Assembly: GCF_000026105.1 (NCBI RefSeq)
Contig: NC_008027.1
Location: forward strand, 5,352,501 to 5,416,500
Origin: Pseudomonas entomophila L48
Lineage (GTDB): Bacteria > Pseudomonadota > Gammaproteobacteria > Pseudomonadales > Pseudomonadaceae
Length of the DNA stretch: 64,000 bases
Reading direction: 5' to 3'
The position numbers and the translations under genes are program-made. Positions within the stretch are counted from its first letter, which is position 1. Each line of letters starts with the position of its first letter. Positions 35,428 to 46,323 of the stretch are shown in pieces. The notes under the pieces were generated by a model, which made no database searches, was not told the DNA's origin, and was given only the letters and a program-made list of their open reading frames with translations.

Positions 35428-37037
35428 AGCTGCTCGCCGTCCGCCGTCTGTTGCGCATCCAGCGCGTCGTGATCCGCTACCGCCTCGATGACCTGCTGTT
35501 CGAACAACCCCTGCTACCCTGGTGGCTGGCCAGCCTGCGCCTGCTGATGCCCTGGCGCTGGCTGCCGCGCAAGCCGCTGGCGCTGAGCCGTGGCGCGCGC
35601 CTGCGCCTGGCCTTGCAGGACCTCGGGCCGATCTTCATCAAGTTCGGCCAGTTGCTCTCTACCCGCCGCGACCTGCTGCCCACCGATATCGCCGACGAGC
35701 TGATGCTGCTGCAGGACCGGGTGCCGCCGTTCGACCCGCAGCACGCCGTGGCGCTGATCGAAGAGCAGCTCGGCGCCAAGGTGGGCGAAGTGTTCAGCCG
35801 CTTCGATGTCGAGCCGCTGGCCTCCGCCTCGGTGGCCCAGGTGCATGCCGCCCGCCTCAAGAGTGGCGAGGAAGTGGTGGTCAAGGTGGTGCGCCCAGGC
35901 CTCAAGCCGGTCATCGCCCAGGACCTGGCCTGGCTGTTCCTGATCGCCAAGGCCGCCGAACGGGCCTCGGCCGACGCCCGTCGCCTGCACCCGGTGGAGA
36001 TCGTTGGCGACTACGAAAAGACCATCTACGACGAACTCGACCTGTTGCGCGAGGCGGCCAACGCCAGCCAGCTGCGGCGCAACTTCGAGGGCTCCGAGCT
36101 GATGTACGTGCCCCAGGTCTACTGGGACCTGTGCCGCCCGAAAGTGCTGGTGATGGAGCGCATCTACGGCGTGCCGGTCACCGACATGGCCACCCTGGCC
36201 GACCAGCGCACCGACATGAAGATGCTCGCCGAGCGTGGCGTCGAGGTGTTCTTCACCCAGGTGTTCCGCGACAGCTTCTTCCACGCCGACATGCACCCGG
36301 GCAACATCTTCGTCAGCACGGTCAAGCCCTGGAGCCCGCAGTACATCGCCATCGACTGCGGTATCGTCGGCAGCCTGACGGCCGAGGACCAGGACTATCT
36401 GGCGCGCAACCTGATCGCCTTCTTCAAGCGCGACTACCGCCGCGTGGCTCAACTGCACATCGATTCGGGCTGGGTGCCGGCGCAGACCAAGGTCAACGAG
36501 TTCGAAGCGGCAATCCGCACCGTGTGCGAGCCAATCTTCGAAAAACCGCTCAAGGACATCTCCTTCGGCCAGGTACTGATGCGCCTGTTCCAGACCGCGC
36601 GGCGCTTCAACATGGAAGTCCAGCCGCAGCTGGTGTTATTGCAGAAGACCCTGCTCAACATCGAAGGCCTGGGCCGCCAGCTGTACCCGGACCTGGACCT
36701 GTGGAGCACCGCCAAGCCGTTCCTCGAGCGCTGGATGCGCGAGCGCATGAGCCCGAAGGCGGTGATCGGCAACTTGTACAACCAGGCCGAGCAGTTGCCG
36801 CACCTGGCCGACATGACCCGCGACCTGCTCGAACGCCTGTCACAGCCACACCTTAATGATGCGCAACTGCCCGAACGGCGCCGCCAGGGCGACAACTGGG
36901 CGCTGCGCCTGCTCGGTGCCGGCCTGCTCGGCGGCGGCGCCACCCTGGCCGCAGGCGCCGTCAGCCTCAGCGCACCGGCCGCCTGGCCAGCCTGGCTGAT
37001 GCTGGCCGCAGGCCTGTACCTGATCGTGCGCCGATAG
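35424..37037 (+). CDS. ubiB: ubiquinone biosynthesis regulatory kinase-like protein UbiB
   Basis: Atypical kinase-like ATPase of the UbiB/ADCK family, 537 residues, needed for ubiquinone synthesis. Family hallmarks are the KxGQ motif ([11 protein letters not shown]), the Ala-rich loop ([11 protein letters not shown]), [13 protein letters not shown] in the catalytic loop and [10 protein letters not shown] replacing DFG. Two hydrophobic helices at the C-terminus (about 490-535) anchor it in the inner membrane. A small hairpin (AGCCAGCC-ACGC-GGCTGGCT) overlaps the stop at 37036-37055 but lacks a T-run. Confidence 0.96.
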   Translation: MKLLAVRRLLRIQRVVIRYRLDDLLFEQPLLPWWLASLRLLMPWRWLPRKPLALSRGARLRLALQDLGPIFIKFGQLLSTRRDLLPTDIADELMLLQDRVPPFDPQHAVALIEEQLGAKVGEVFSRFDVEPLASASVAQVHAARLKSGEEVVVKVVRPGLKPVIAQDLAWLFLIAKAAERASADARRLHPVEIVGDYEKTIYDELDLLREAANASQLRRNFEGSELMYVPQVYWDLCRPKVLVMERIYGVPVTDMATLADQRTDMKMLAERGVEVFFTQVFRDSFFHADMHPGNIFVSTVKPWSPQYIAIDCGIVGSLTAEDQDYLARNLIAFFKRDYRRVAQLHIDSGWVPAQTKVNEFEAAIRTVCEPIFEKPLKDISFGQVLMRLFQTARRFNMEVQPQLVLLQKTLLNIEGLGRQLYPDLDLWSTAKPFLERWMRERMSPKAVIGNLYNQAEQLPHLADMTRDLLERLSQPHLNDAQLPERRRQGDNWALRLLGAGLLGGGATLAAGAVSLSAPAAWPAWLMLAAGLYLIVRR

Positions 37038-37109
37038 CCAGCCACGCGGCTGGCTGGCACACTAGCGCAAGAGGCCCGGTACAGGAGCGGGCCCGGTTTG
37101 GAGTCGACG

Positions 37110-37502
37110 ATGAAAGACTGGCTGGACGAGATCAAGTGGAACAGCGATGGCCTGGTGCCGGCGATCGCCCAGGACCATAAGACCGGGCGCGTGCTGATGA
37201 TGGCCTGGATGAACCGTGAATCCCTCGCCCTGACCGCCGCCGAGCATCGTGCCATCTACTGGTCACGCTCGCGTGGCAAGCTGTGGCGCAAGGGCGAAGA
37301 GTCGGGCCATGTGCAGAAGCTGCACGAGATGCGCCTGGACTGCGACGCCGACGTGATCATCCTGATGGTCGAGCAACTGGGGCATATCGCCTGCCATACC
37401 GGCCGCGAAAGCTGCTTCTACCGCGTCTTCGAAGACGGCCAGTGGAAAACCGTCGACCCGGTCCTGAAGGACCCGAACGCCATCTACAGCGCAGGACACT
37501 GA
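37110..37502 (+). CDS. hisI: phosphoribosyl-AMP cyclohydrolase HisI
   Basis: Third step of histidine synthesis: opens the adenine ring of PR-AMP. The 130-residue protein starts [11 protein letters not shown] with GGAG six bases upstream; a TTG four codons earlier is a poor alternative. Metal-binding and catalytic residues lie in [30 protein letters not shown] and [10 protein letters not shown]. One base separates it from hisE, so HisI and HisE are separate proteins here, not the fused form of enteric bacteria. Confidence 0.97.
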   Translation: MKDWLDEIKWNSDGLVPAIAQDHKTGRVLMMAWMNRESLALTAAEHRAIYWSRSRGKLWRKGEESGHVQKLHEMRLDCDADVIILMVEQLGHIACHTGRESCFYRVFEDGQWKTVDPVLKDPNAIYSAGH

Positions 37503-37503
37503 C

Positions 37504-37839
37504 ATGAGCGACACACTGAACCGCCTCGCCGAGGTGCTGGAAGAACGCAAGCAGGCGGCGCCGGACAGCAGCTATGTGGCCAGCCTGTATCACAAGGGGC
37601 TGAACAAGATCCTCGAGAAGCTCGGCGAAGAGTCCATCGAGACCATCATCGCCGCCAAGGATGCCGCCACCAGCAAGGATTACAGCGATGTCATCTATGA
37701 GACCGCAGACCTGTGGTTTCATAGCCTGGTCATGCTCAGCGCGCTGGGCCAGCATCCACAGGCGGTGCTCGACGAGCTGGAGCGCCGGTTCGGGCTTTCC
37801 GGGCATGACGAGAAGGCCGCGCGTCAGCCTTCTGCCTGA
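37504..37839 (+). CDS. hisE: phosphoribosyl-ATP pyrophosphatase HisE
   Basis: Second step of histidine synthesis: removes pyrophosphate from PR-ATP. It is an all-alpha NTP pyrophosphohydrolase (MazG-like fold) of 111 residues, with the metal-binding helix [15 protein letters not shown] and later [14 protein letters not shown]. It begins one base after hisI. The tat genes follow after a family B repeat. Confidence 0.96.
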   Translation: MSDTLNRLAEVLEERKQAAPDSSYVASLYHKGLNKILEKLGEESIETIIAAKDAATSKDYSDVIYETADLWFHSLVMLSALGQHPQAVLDELERRFGLSGHDEKAARQPSA

Positions 37840-37846
37840 AGATTGC

Positions 37847-37970
37847 CGGGGGCGCTTTGCGCCCCTTTCGCGACACAAGGCCGCTCCCACAGCGGTCCGC
37901 GTCGCCTGACCGATTCGCCACACCCTGTAGGAGCGGCCTTGTGTCGCGAAAGGGCTGCACAGCAGCCCCC
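37847..37970. repeat. REP-like inverted pair, family B
   Basis: Arms CCTTTCGCGACACAAGGCCG and its complement. The inner spacer is about 43 bases, and the flanks are hairpin-forming GGGGGCGCTTTGCGCCCC and GGGCTGCACAGCAGCCCCC. It fills most of the hisE-tatA gap. Confidence 0.9.
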
Positions 37971-38010
37971 AGGGCCCGATAGACCGACACATATTTCTCA
38001 GGAGTACGAA

Positions 38011-38283
38011 ATGGGCATTTTTGACTGGAAACACTGGATCGTCCTGCTGGTCGTCGTGGTGCTGGTGTTCGGCACCAAGAAACTGAAGAACTTCGGCAGC
38101 GACCTGGGCGAGTCGATCAAGGGCTTTCGCAAGGCCATGAACGAAGAAGAGAACAAGCCCGCCGAGCAGACCCCGCCACCGGTCCAACCGGTGCCGCCGG
38201 TACAGAACACCGCGCAGCAGGCCCAGGGCCACACTATCGAGGGCCAGGCCCAGCCGGTCCAAGAGCCGCAGCGGAAAGACTGA
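38011..38283 (+). CDS. tatA: twin-arginine translocase subunit TatA
   Basis: 90-residue single-span membrane protein that oligomerises into the Tat pore. A short N-terminus MGIFDWKHW leads to the transmembrane helix, the [10 protein letters not shown] hinge and an amphipathic helix ([18 protein letters not shown]). The C-terminal tail is Pro/Gln-rich. GGAG precedes the ATG at 38011; longer in-frame readings run into the repeat. First gene of tatABC. Confidence 0.96.
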   Translation: MGIFDWKHWIVLLVVVVLVFGTKKLKNFGSDLGESIKGFRKAMNEEENKPAEQTPPPVQPVPPVQNTAQQAQGHTIEGQAQPVQEPQRKD

Positions 38284-38286
38284 CCC

Positions 38287-38655
38287 ATGTTCGGCATCAG
38301 TTTCAGCGAGCTGCTGCTCGTCGGCCTGGTCGCCCTTCTGGTGCTCGGCCCCGAGCGCCTGCCGGGTGCCGCGCGCACTGCCGGGTTGTGGATCGGCCGG
38401 CTGAAGCGCAGCTTCAACGCCATCAAGATGGAAGTCGAGCGCGAGATCGGCGCCGACGACATCCGCCGCCAGCTGCACAACGAGCACATCCTGCAGATGG
38501 AACAGGAAGCCAAGCGCATCCTCAACCCTCTGGTGCCGCCCGCGCAGCCGCCAGCCACTCCTGAGACGCCCGTCACGCCTGCCACCACGGCCGCCCCCGC
38601 GCAGCCCGCCGCAGCGCCTTCCTCCGAGCCGCCACAACCGCCACGAGCCCCATGA
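38287..38655 (+). CDS. tatB: Sec-independent protein translocase subunit TatB
   Basis: 122 residues: membrane helix [21 protein letters not shown], the conserved GPERLP hinge with the Glu and Pro typical of TatB, an amphipathic helix and a Pro/Ala/Thr-rich tail. With TatC it forms the receptor for twin-arginine signal peptides. Three bases separate it from tatA, and its stop overlaps tatC (ATGA). Confidence 0.96.
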   Translation: MFGISFSELLLVGLVALLVLGPERLPGAARTAGLWIGRLKRSFNAIKMEVEREIGADDIRRQLHNEHILQMEQEAKRILNPLVPPAQPPATPETPVTPATTAAPAQPAAAPSSEPPQPPRAP

Positions 38656-39443
38656 GCGAAAATCCGGAACATGACCAGCCGATGCCGCTGGTCTCGCACC
38701 TGACCGAACTGCGCACCCGCCTGTTGCGCTGCGTCGCCGCCATCTTCCTGATCTTCGCCGGGCTGTTCTCCTTCGCCCAGCAGATCTACACCCTGGTCTC
38801 GGCGCCGCTGCGCGCCCACTTGCCGGCCAACGCGACGATGATCGCCACCGACGTGGCCTCGCCGTTCCTGACGCCGTTCAAGCTGACCATGATCGTCTCG
38901 ATGTTCCTGGCGATCCCGTTCATCCTGCAGCAGATCTGGGGCTTCATCGCCCCAGGCCTGTACCGCCACGAAAAGCGCATTGCCATCCCGCTGCTGGTGT
39001 CGAGCATCCTGCTGTTCTACGCCGGCATGGCCTTCGCCTACTTCCTGGTGTTCCCGCTGATGTTCAGCTTCTTCGCCGCCGCCACGCCGGAAGGCGTGTC
39101 GATGATGACGGACATCGCCAGCTACCTCGACTTCGTCATGACCCTGTTCTTCGCCTTCGGCGTCGCCTTCGAGATCCCGGTGGCGGTGGTGCTGCTGGTG
39201 TGGATCGGCGTGGTCGACGTGCAGTACCTGAAGAAGATCCGCCCGTACGTGATCATCGGCTGTTTCGTGGTCGGCATGATCCTCACGCCGCCGGACATCT
39301 TCTCCCAGACCCTGCTAGCGGTGCCCATGTGGATGCTGTTCGAGGTCGGCGTGCTGTGCGGCGGCCTGATCCGCAAGCGCAGCCACGAACGCGACGAAGC
39401 CCCCAACGACCACAACGACCAACCGCCTGCGACCCAACCGTGA
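38652..39443 (+). CDS. tatC: Sec-independent protein translocase subunit TatC
   Basis: Six-helix core of the Tat receptor, 263 residues. Conserved segments include [17 protein letters not shown] at the N-terminus, [12 protein letters not shown], and the first periplasmic loop with [11 protein letters not shown]. The C-terminal cytoplasmic tail is long and hydrophilic (His/Asp/Asn-rich). Its stop TGA is shared with the GTG start of the following methyltransferase gene. Confidence 0.97.
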   Translation: MSENPEHDQPMPLVSHLTELRTRLLRCVAAIFLIFAGLFSFAQQIYTLVSAPLRAHLPANATMIATDVASPFLTPFKLTMIVSMFLAIPFILQQIWGFIAPGLYRHEKRIAIPLLVSSILLFYAGMAFAYFLVFPLMFSFFAAATPEGVSMMTDIASYLDFVMTLFFAFGVAFEIPVAVVLLVWIGVVDVQYLKKIRPYVIIGCFVVGMILTPPDIFSQTLLAVPMWMLFEVGVLCGGLIRKRSHERDEAPNDHNDQPPATQP

Positions 39444-40147
39444 ACCTGCTGCTTCTCGAAGAGGCCGACTTCGTGTCGGCCGACCGCGTCATCCTGGCTG
39501 ACCGCCGCTTCACCCACATGCAGGAGATCCACCGCGTGGCGGTGGGCGACAGCCTGCGCGTCGGCCGTATCGGCGGCCTGATGGGCAAGGCCGAGGTGAT
39601 CCGCCTCGAAGGCCATGAGGCTGAATTGCGAGTGGCTTTCGACCAGGCGCCGCCGGCCAAGCTGCCACTGACCCTGGTACTGGCAGTACCCCGCCCGAAG
39701 ATGCTGCGCCGGCTGTTCCAGACGGTCGCCACCCTGGGTGTGCCGCGGCTGATCCTGGTCAACAGCTACAAGGTCGAGAAGAGCTTCTGGCAGACGCCGT
39801 TCCTGCAACCCGAGGCCATTCGCGAGAACCTCATCCTCGGCCTGGAACAGGCCCGTGACACCGTGCTGCCGGAAGTGATCATCGAGAAGCGCTTCAAGCC
39901 CTTCGTCGAGGACCGCCTGCCCGCCATCGCCGAAGGCACCCTGGGCCTGGTCGGCCACCCCGGCCCCTACCCGGCCTGCCCGCGCGCAGTGGAAGGCCCG
40001 GTCACCCTGGCGATCGGCCCGGAAGGCGGCTGGATCCCCTACGAAGTCGAGTTGCTGGGCAAGGCTGGCTTGGCCCCTGTGCAGCTGGGCGATCGCATCC
40101 TGCGCGTAGAAACGGCGGTCACCGCCCTGCTCTCGCGGATTTTCTGA
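39440..40147 (+). CDS. second RsmE-family (SPOUT) RNA methyltransferase, tat-linked paralogue
   Basis: 235 residues from a GTG that overlaps the tatC stop (GTGA); no ATG is available before the conserved start [10 protein letters not shown]. It has the RsmE layout: a PUA-like N-terminus ([12 protein letters not shown]) and the trefoil-knot SAM motifs ([29 protein letters not shown]). It is far from the canonical RsmE at 7278: the middle region reads [16 protein letters not shown] instead of the SERCEVR type. It probably methylates a uridine in RNA, but two paralogues in one genome suggest a different target from U1498 or redundancy. Translationally coupled to tatABC without an obvious functional link. 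Confidence 0.88.
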   Translation: MNLLLLEEADFVSADRVILADRRFTHMQEIHRVAVGDSLRVGRIGGLMGKAEVIRLEGHEAELRVAFDQAPPAKLPLTLVLAVPRPKMLRRLFQTVATLGVPRLILVNSYKVEKSFWQTPFLQPEAIRENLILGLEQARDTVLPEVIIEKRFKPFVEDRLPAIAEGTLGLVGHPGPYPACPRAVEGPVTLAIGPEGGWIPYEVELLGKAGLAPVQLGDRILRVETAVTALLSRIF

Positions 40148-40246
40148 CGCGCCAGTCAAGTTTTCACCATCAAGTTTCCCCGCCCCCCGCCGATGGCCTG
40201 TGCAAGAGAACAATAATCCGCACTGCCACGCGCCGGGGAGTCGTCT

Positions 40247-42163
40247 ATGTACCGTTGGTTTGCCCAGTCACTGGGGAATGTAAGCGTCAATCGCAAGTTG
40301 GGGGTCAGCTTCGGCCTGGTGCTGCTGCTCACCCTGGGCATCACCTTCACCGGGTGGATGGGCATCGACAGCGTGACCAGCCGGGGTGACAAGCTCGGCA
40401 ACATCTCGGTGATCCACCAGTACACCCAGGACCTGCGCCTCGCCCGCCAGGACTACGAACGCAACCGTGATGACGCCGCCGTCGGCGCGCTGGAGAAGGC
40501 CCTGGCCAACCTCGAGCGCCAGGTGCAGTTCATGCTCGGGCAGATCGAGCTGCCCGGCGACCGCCAGCGCCTGGATCAGCAACAGGACGCCATCCGCCAG
40601 TACCAGCAGGCCTTCGCAGAGCTCAAGCAGGCCGGCCAGCGCCGCGAAGCCAGCCGCGGCATGCTCGGCGACAGCGCCGACAAAGCCGCCGATCTGATCG
40701 GCAAGGTGCAGCAGCGCCTGCTGCAGGGCGGCGATATCAGCCAGTACCAGCAGGTGGTGCAAGTCAGCGCCCTGCTGCAGCAGGCCCGCTTCCAGGTGCG
40801 TGGCTACACCTACAGCGGCAAGGCCGAGTTCCAGCAGACCGCACTCAACGCCATCGACCAGGCCCTGCCGGTGCTCAAGGCATTGCCGGCCAAGCTGCCC
40901 GCCGAGTTCGCCGCCAGCCTCGATGACGCCGCCACCGCGCTGGCCGCCTACCGTGACGCGGTCAACCAGTTCGGCACCGCCCAGGCCGCCAGCGAACAGG
41001 CGTTGCAGCGTATGTCTGCACAGGGCCAGGTGCTGTTGAGCACCAGCCAGGATATGACCGTCTCGCAGACCCAGGTCCGCGACCAGGGCACCCAGCAGGC
41101 CAAGTCCATGCTCGCCGGCGCCACCGTCCTGGCCTTGTTGCTGGGCGTCCTCGCCGCCTTCGCCATCACCCGGCAGATCATCGTGCCGCTGCGTCAGACC
41201 CTGGCCGCCGCCGAGCGCGTGGCCAACGGCGACCTGCGCCAGGACACCCTGGTCGCCCGCCGCGACGAGCTGGGCCAGTTGCAGGCCAGCATGCAGCGCA
41301 TGACCCAGGGCCTGCGCGAACTGATCGGCGGTATCGGTGACGGCGTCACCCAGATCGCCAGCGCCGCCGAGGAGCTGTCGGCGGTGACCGAGCAGACCAG
41401 CAGCGGGGTCAACAACCAGAAGGTCGAGACCGACCAGGTGGCCACCGCCATGAACGAGATGGCGGCCACCGTGCAGGAAGTGGCGCGCAACGCCGAGCAG
41501 GCTTCGGAAGCAGCGCTGATGGCCGACCAGCAGGCCCGCGAAGGTGACAAGGTGGTCGGCGAGGCCATCGCCCAGATCGAGCGCCTGGCCAGCGAGGTGC
41601 AGAACTCCAGCGAGGCGATGAACCAGCTCAAGAGCGAAAGCGACAAGATCGGCAGCGTGCTCGATGTGATCAAGTCGGTGGCCCAGCAGACCAACCTGCT
41701 GGCGCTCAACGCGGCCATCGAAGCCGCCCGCGCAGGCGAAGCCGGGCGTGGTTTTGCCGTGGTCGCCGACGAAGTGCGCAGCCTCGCCCAGCGCACCCAG
41801 CAGTCCACCGAGGAGATCGAGGAACTGATCGCCGGCCTGCAGAGCGGCACCCAGCGCGTGGCCAGCGTAATGGACAGCAGCCGCGAGTTGACCGACAGCA
41901 GTGTCGAGCTGACCCGCCGCGCCGGCAGCTCGCTGGACACCATCACCCGCACCGTGTCTTCGATTCAGTCGATGAACCAGCAAATCGCCACCGCCGCCGA
42001 GCAGCAGAGCGCAGTGGCAGAAGAGATCAACCGCAGCGTGATGAACGTGCGCGACATCTCCGACCAGACCTCGGCCGCCAGCGAAGAGACCGCCAGTTCC
42101 AGCGTCGAGCTGGCGCGACTGGGCACCCACCTGCAAGGGTTGGTGGGTCGATTCAAGCTTTGA
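40247..42163 (+). CDS. methyl-accepting chemotaxis protein with helical bimodular (HBM) ligand domain, McpQ/McpS-like
   Basis: 638-residue chemoreceptor. Membrane helices lie at about 17-38 and 287-310, enclosing a roughly 250-residue all-helical periplasmic domain of the HBM type, then HAMP and the signalling rod with tip motif ([19 protein letters not shown]). The periplasmic part has [11 protein letters not shown] (R64, R67) and [13 protein letters not shown] (R181, R185, T188). Arginine/threonine patterns like these bind citrate or other TCA acids in McpS and McpQ of P. putida, so an organic-acid receptor is likely. GGGGAG precedes the ATG. A CA-type AACAATAA lies 31 bases before the start. 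The symbol is withheld because ligand data are lacking. Confidence 0.9.
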   Translation: MYRWFAQSLGNVSVNRKLGVSFGLVLLLTLGITFTGWMGIDSVTSRGDKLGNISVIHQYTQDLRLARQDYERNRDDAAVGALEKALANLERQVQFMLGQIELPGDRQRLDQQQDAIRQYQQAFAELKQAGQRREASRGMLGDSADKAADLIGKVQQRLLQGGDISQYQQVVQVSALLQQARFQVRGYTYSGKAEFQQTALNAIDQALPVLKALPAKLPAEFAASLDDAATALAAYRDAVNQFGTAQAASEQALQRMSAQGQVLLSTSQDMTVSQTQVRDQGTQQAKSMLAGATVLALLLGVLAAFAITRQIIVPLRQTLAAAERVANGDLRQDTLVARRDELGQLQASMQRMTQGLRELIGGIGDGVTQIASAAEELSAVTEQTSSGVNNQKVETDQVATAMNEMAATVQEVARNAEQASEAALMADQQAREGDKVVGEAIAQIERLASEVQNSSEAMNQLKSESDKIGSVLDVIKSVAQQTNLLALNAAIEAARAGEAGRGFAVVADEVRSLAQRTQQSTEEIEELIAGLQSGTQRVASVMDSSRELTDSSVELTRRAGSSLDTITRTVSSIQSMNQQIATAAEQQSAVAEEINRSVMNVRDISDQTSAASEETASSSVELARLGTHLQGLVGRFKL

Positions 42164-42174
42164 TGGCCAATCCC

Positions 42175-42260
42175 CTGTAGGAGCGGCTTCAGCCGCGATC
42201 ACCCGCGAAGCGGGTGCCAGATTCCGCGGTGCTTGCATCGCGGCTGAAGCCGCTCCTACA
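42175..42260. repeat. REP-like inverted pair, family C
   Basis: Arms TGTAGGAGCGGCTTCAGCCG / CGGCTGAAGCCGCTCCTACA, with an inner CGCGAAGCGGG element. It lies between the two tandem chemoreceptor genes. Confidence 0.9.
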
Positions 42261-42385
42261 GAACCCATCCCACTCTTCACGATTTTTCTTATCTACCGCT
42301 AGGAATTTTCCCACCAAAATCTCAGGTCCAGTCCCACGCACTCCCGGCCGATGAGTCCCCTGAACCCATTCGCCGGAGACTCACC

Positions 42386-44329
42386 ATGCTCGGACCTTTC
42401 AACCGCCTGCTCGGCCACCTCAGCGTGCGCCTCAAGCTGACCCTGGGCTTTGCCGTGGTCCTGCTGCTCACCTCATTGACCACCTTGACCGGCTGGCTCG
42501 CCCTCGACGGTGCCATTGACCGCTCGCAAAAGCTCACCCAGATCGCCCAGCTCAACGACTACAGTAAGGACCTGCGCGCCGAGCGCATCACCTTCCGGGT
42601 GCTTGGCGACGACGAGAGCCGCGCCCAGCTCACCCAGACGCTCAGCCAGGTCGAAAGCCTGCTGGCCAGCATGCGCCCGCGCTACAGTGCCCCGGAAGAT
42701 GTGCGCCTGCTGACTGACAAGGGCCAAATCGTCGGCCGTTACCGAAGCGACTTCGACAAGCTCCAGCACGCCGTGCAAACCCGACAACAGCGGCGCGACG
42801 CGTTGCAAAGCCAAACCGGTGAACTGGAAAACGCTATCAGCGACCTGCAAGGCCAGCTCGTGAAGCGTCTGAACCAGAGCACCGCCCAGGGGGAAGCCCT
42901 CAATTTCATCGAAGCCCTTGAACGGCAGGTGGAAATCGCCAGCCAGCAGGCCTCTGTTCCGGCCTATTACAGCGAACCGCTGCAAGCCTTCGAACAGGTA
43001 GGCCAGAACGCCGCAACCAGAGCCGAGACCACCCTCGAGCAACTGCGCCAGTGGTTGCCGCGCGTGGATCTCGACAGCGCCCTGCCCGCCCCTGTAGCCA
43101 GCAACCTGGGCCGCTTTCGCGAACAGCTCAGCCAGTATGCCCAGGCAGCGATCATCGTCGAACAGCTGCAGAACGACATGGAGCAGCTGGGCAACCAGAT
43201 CACCACCAGCAGCCAGGCACTGAGCAATCACCAGATCGAGCAGCGCGACGAGCAGGCCCTGGCCGCCCGCAGCCTGATGACCAGCGTTGCCCTGCTGGCC
43301 CTGCTGATCGGCGCCCTGGCCGCCTGGGTGATCAGCCAGCAGATCACCGTGCCGCTGAAACAGGCCCTGCGTCAGGCCGAACGTATCGCCCAAGGCGACC
43401 TTAGCCAAGTCGAAGAGGTACAGCGCCGTGACGAGCTGGGGCAACTGCAAGGCAGCATGCGCGCCATGACCTTGAGCCTGCGTGAGCTGCTGGGCGGTAT
43501 CGACAACGGTGTGGCCAGGCTGTCCCAGGCCGTAGACGATCTGGCGACGGTCAGCGAACAGACCCAGCTCAGGGTCGGCCAGCAGAAAGAGGAAACCGAC
43601 CAGGTGGCCACGGCGATGAACCAGATGAGCGCCACGGTCCAGGAAGTGGCGCAGAACGCCGAGCAGGCCTCGCGGGCGGCGACTGCGGCCGATGAGCAGG
43701 CGCAACGCGGCGACCAGGTGGTGGCCCAGGCAGTCGGGCGCATCGAGCAACTGGCCGGGCAGATGGAACACTGCCAGGCCGCCATGGGCCACCTGGCGGG
43801 TGAAAGCCAGCGGATCGGCTCGATCCTCGATGTGATCAAATCGGTGTCCGCGCAGACCAACCTGCTGGCGCTCAATGCCGCCATCGAGGCGGCGCGGGCC
43901 GGCGAGGCCGGACGCGGCTTCGCCGTGGTCGCCGACGAGGTGCGCGGCCTGGCCCAGCGCACCCAGCAGTCCACCGAGGAGATCGAGCAATTGATCGACA
44001 ACCTGCACAGCGGCACCGACCAGGTAATGGGGCTGCTGGACGACAGCAGGCAGCTCACCGAGCAGAGCGTCGAACTCAGCCGCCAGGCGGGCGATGCACT
44101 GGGGCAGATCACCGAAACCGTATCGACCATCCAGGGCATGAACCAGCAGATCGCCACCGCCAGCGAACAGCAGAGCGTGGTTGCCGAGCAGATCAATCGC
44201 AGCGTGATGAATGTGCGGGATGTGTCCGATCAGACCCATGAAGCCAGTGAGCAGACGGCGGCTTCAAGCGGGGAGTTGGAACAGCTGGGGCGGGCGTTGC
44301 GGGGGATGGTGGGGCGGTTCAGCCTTTGA
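42386..44329 (+). CDS. methyl-accepting chemotaxis protein with divergent HBM-type ligand domain
   Basis: 647-residue paralogue of the preceding receptor, with membrane helices at about 17-40 and 297-318. The cytoplasmic signalling region is nearly the same, but the periplasmic domain has diverged. The first-bundle arginines are kept ([11 protein letters not shown]64 and R67), whereas the second-bundle RFQVRGYT motif is replaced by an unrelated stretch ([19 protein letters not shown]). The ligand is therefore probably not the same organic acid. GGAG precedes the ATG. Separate transcription is likely because a REP pair and 120 bases precede it. Confidence 0.9.
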   Translation: MLGPFNRLLGHLSVRLKLTLGFAVVLLLTSLTTLTGWLALDGAIDRSQKLTQIAQLNDYSKDLRAERITFRVLGDDESRAQLTQTLSQVESLLASMRPRYSAPEDVRLLTDKGQIVGRYRSDFDKLQHAVQTRQQRRDALQSQTGELENAISDLQGQLVKRLNQSTAQGEALNFIEALERQVEIASQQASVPAYYSEPLQAFEQVGQNAATRAETTLEQLRQWLPRVDLDSALPAPVASNLGRFREQLSQYAQAAIIVEQLQNDMEQLGNQITTSSQALSNHQIEQRDEQALAARSLMTSVALLALLIGALAAWVISQQITVPLKQALRQAERIAQGDLSQVEEVQRRDELGQLQGSMRAMTLSLRELLGGIDNGVARLSQAVDDLATVSEQTQLRVGQQKEETDQVATAMNQMSATVQEVAQNAEQASRAATAADEQAQRGDQVVAQAVGRIEQLAGQMEHCQAAMGHLAGESQRIGSILDVIKSVSAQTNLLALNAAIEAARAGEAGRGFAVVADEVRGLAQRTQQSTEEIEQLIDNLHSGTDQVMGLLDDSRQLTEQSVELSRQAGDALGQITETVSTIQGMNQQIATASEQQSVVAEQINRSVMNVRDVSDQTHEASEQTAASSGELEQLGRALRGMVGRFSL

Positions 44330-44334
44330 GGCCG

Positions 44335-44391
44335 GTTCGCCGGCAAGCCGGCTCCTACAAATTGCCTGTAGGAGCCGGTTTGCCGGCGAAC
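44335..44391. repeat. REP-like inverted pair, family A
   Basis: GTTCGCCGGCAAGCCGGCTC and facing GAGCCGGTTTGCCGGCGAAC. It lies between the convergent chemoreceptor and ABC ATPase genes, the only structured element in that gap. Confidence 0.9.
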
Positions 44392-44396
44392 AGGTG

Positions 44397-45131
44397 CTAC
44401 AGCACCTGACGCAGGAACGCCTGCGCCCGCGGATCCTTCGGCGCGGCGAAGAACTCCCGCGGCGCCGAGTCTTCCAGCAGCTTGCCATGGTCGAAGAACA
44501 GCACCCGGTCGGCCACTTCTCGGGCAAAGCCCATTTCGTGGGTGACACAGACCATGGTCATGCCTTCCTGGGCCAGGGTCTTCATCACGTCAAGCACCTC
44601 GCCGACCATTTCCGGGTCAAGCGCCGAGGTCGGCTCGTCGAACAGCATCACCTTCGGGTCCATCGCCAGGGCGCGGGCGATGGCCACCCGCTGCTGCTGG
44701 CCACCCGAGAGCCGCGACGGGTACTCGTTGGCCTTCTGGGCGATGCCGACCTTCTCCAGCAGCGCCCGTGCCTTGGCCTCGCGCTCGGCCTTGCCGCGCT
44801 TGCGCACCACCTTCTGCGCCAGGCACAGGTTCTCCAGCACGGTCATGTGCGGGAACAGGTTGAAGTGCTGGAATACCATGCCGACTTCACGGCGATAGGC
44901 GTTGATATCGGTCTTCGGGTCGTCCAATTGCAGGCCGTCGATGGCCACATGGCCGTCGTCGAAATGCTCCAGGCCGTTCAGGCAGCGCAGGAAGGTCGAC
45001 TTGCCCGAGCCCGAAGGCCCGAGCACCACCACCACCTCGCCCTTGGCGACGCGGGTGGTGACGTTGTCTACCGCGCGCACCACCATGCCGCGGGTGTCGA
45101 AGACTTTCAGCAGGTCACGAACTTCAATCAC
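44397..45131 (-). CDS. polar amino acid ABC transporter, ATP-binding protein
   Basis: ATPase of an amino-acid importer, 244 residues. Walker [11 protein letters not shown]-loop [10 protein letters not shown], signature [15 protein letters not shown] and Walker [13 protein letters not shown] are intact. I choose GTG at 45131 ([11 protein letters not shown]) because GGAGG lies ten bases upstream; the earlier TTG at 45140 would leave only one base. The gene overlaps the permease gene by 8 bases. Together with the permease and binding protein it forms a PAAT-family uptake system; the substrate is not evident from sequence. Confidence 0.93.
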   Translation of the reverse strand: MIEVRDLLKVFDTRGMVVRAVDNVTTRVAKGEVVVVLGPSGSGKSTFLRCLNGLEHFDDGHVAIDGLQLDDPKTDINAYRREVGMVFQHFNLFPHMTVLENLCLAQKVVRKRGKAEREAKARALLEKVGIAQKANEYPSRLSGGQQQRVAIARALAMDPKVMLFDEPTSALDPEMVGEVLDVMKTLAQEGMTMVCVTHEMGFAREVADRVLFFDHGKLLEDSAPREFFAAPKDPRAQAFLRQVL

Positions 45132-46086
45132 TTTGCGCAAGCCTCCGCTCGAGCCGGCTGGCGATGTGCGACAGCGGCAGGTTGATCAGCAGGTACAGGC
45201 CGGCCACGCAGAACCAGATCTCGAAGGTCGAGAACGACGTGGTGATGGCCTCGCGGCCGCTCTTGGTCAGCTCGGTGATGGCGATCACCGACACCAGCGA
45301 GGTGTCCTTCACCAGGCTGATGAACTGCCCGGCCAGCGGTGGCAGCACGCGCTTGAAGGCCTGGGGCAGGATCACATGGCGCATCGACTGGCTGCCGTTC
45401 AGGCCCAGCGAGCGCGCCGCTTCGTTCTGGCCCTTGGCGATCGACTGCACGCCGGCGCGGACGATCTCGGCCACGTAGGCGCCGGTGAACAGTGCCAGGG
45501 CCGCGACCCCGGCGAATTCACGGGACAGGTTGAGCACGGTGCCGATGAAGAAGTAGAAGATGAAGATCTGCACCAACAGCGGCGTGCCACGTACCAGTTC
45601 GACATAGACCGTGGACAGGTCGCGCAGGGTCGGGTTGTTCGACAGCCGGCACAGGCCAGCGAACAGGCCGATCACCAGGCCCAGGGCGCCGGAGATCACC
45701 GAGATCCACAGCGTGGTCCACAGGCCCCAGGCCAAGGGGCCAGCAGCCCAATGGCGAGTCACGCCGATGGCGTCGCCTTCGGCGACATCATCGCCACGGG
45801 CCAGCAGCAGGCTGTCGCTGGCCACTTCGATGACCTGGGTGTCACCGCCTTCATCTTTCAGGGTGACCCGGGCGTTGTCGCCGGACACCACGATTTCCTC
45901 GATCGTGCCTGGGTTGGCGGCACGCTGGGTTTCCTCGGCCTTGTAGGCGAAGTATTGCGGAACGCGGTTCCAGCGCCACTCGTAGGAAATCATCGAGGTG
46001 GCCAGGTACAGGCTGAACGCCAGGCCCACCAGGACCAGCGCGGTCAACCCATGCCAGGGCCACTGGGCTTTCTTGTGTTTGATCAC
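45124..46086 (-). CDS. polar amino acid ABC transporter, permease with large periplasmic insertion
   Basis: Inner-membrane permease of the His/Glu/Gln/Arg family, 320 residues, longer than the 220-240 usual for the family. The extra length is an insertion of about 85 residues between the first and second membrane helices (about 33-115), hydrophilic and likely periplasmic ([22 protein letters not shown]). The permease core with [15 protein letters not shown] and the EAA loop ([22 protein letters not shown]) follows. It starts with GTG at 46086 after GGAAG. Only one permease gene is present, so it must act as a homodimer. Confidence 0.9.
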   Translation of the reverse strand: MIKHKKAQWPWHGLTALVLVGLAFSLYLATSMISYEWRWNRVPQYFAYKAEETQRAANPGTIEEIVVSGDNARVTLKDEGGDTQVIEVASDSLLLARGDDVAEGDAIGVTRHWAAGPLAWGLWTTLWISVISGALGLVIGLFAGLCRLSNNPTLRDLSTVYVELVRGTPLLVQIFIFYFFIGTVLNLSREFAGVAALALFTGAYVAEIVRAGVQSIAKGQNEAARSLGLNGSQSMRHVILPQAFKRVLPPLAGQFISLVKDTSLVSVIAITELTKSGREAITTSFSTFEIWFCVAGLYLLINLPLSHIASRLERRLAQSD

Positions 46087-46171
46087 TTGGGGTACTTCCG
46101 CAAAAAAAGAAACGCGCTGGGTGGAGCTTTGGCGGTGGCCTGCGAAGTGTGCGCTGTACTTGCTGGCCTCA

Positions 46172-46233
46172 TCGCGGGTAAACCCGCTCCTACAGGGCTT
46201 GGCGACACCTGTGGGAGCGGTTTTACCCGCGAA
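46172..46233. repeat. REP-like inverted pair, family C, inside the ABC operon
   Basis: Arms TCGCGGGTAAACCCGCTCC / GGAGCGGTTTTACCCGCGA. It lies between the binding-protein and permease genes of the same transport system. Confidence 0.88.
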
Positions 46234-46323
46234 GAGGCCAGCGAAAACATCCGCTGTCCTCGACCTGCCACCCTCAGCGCCACCTGCGCGTCAGGGTCAG
46301 AGCCTGGGCTTGTGGCCCGGGCC

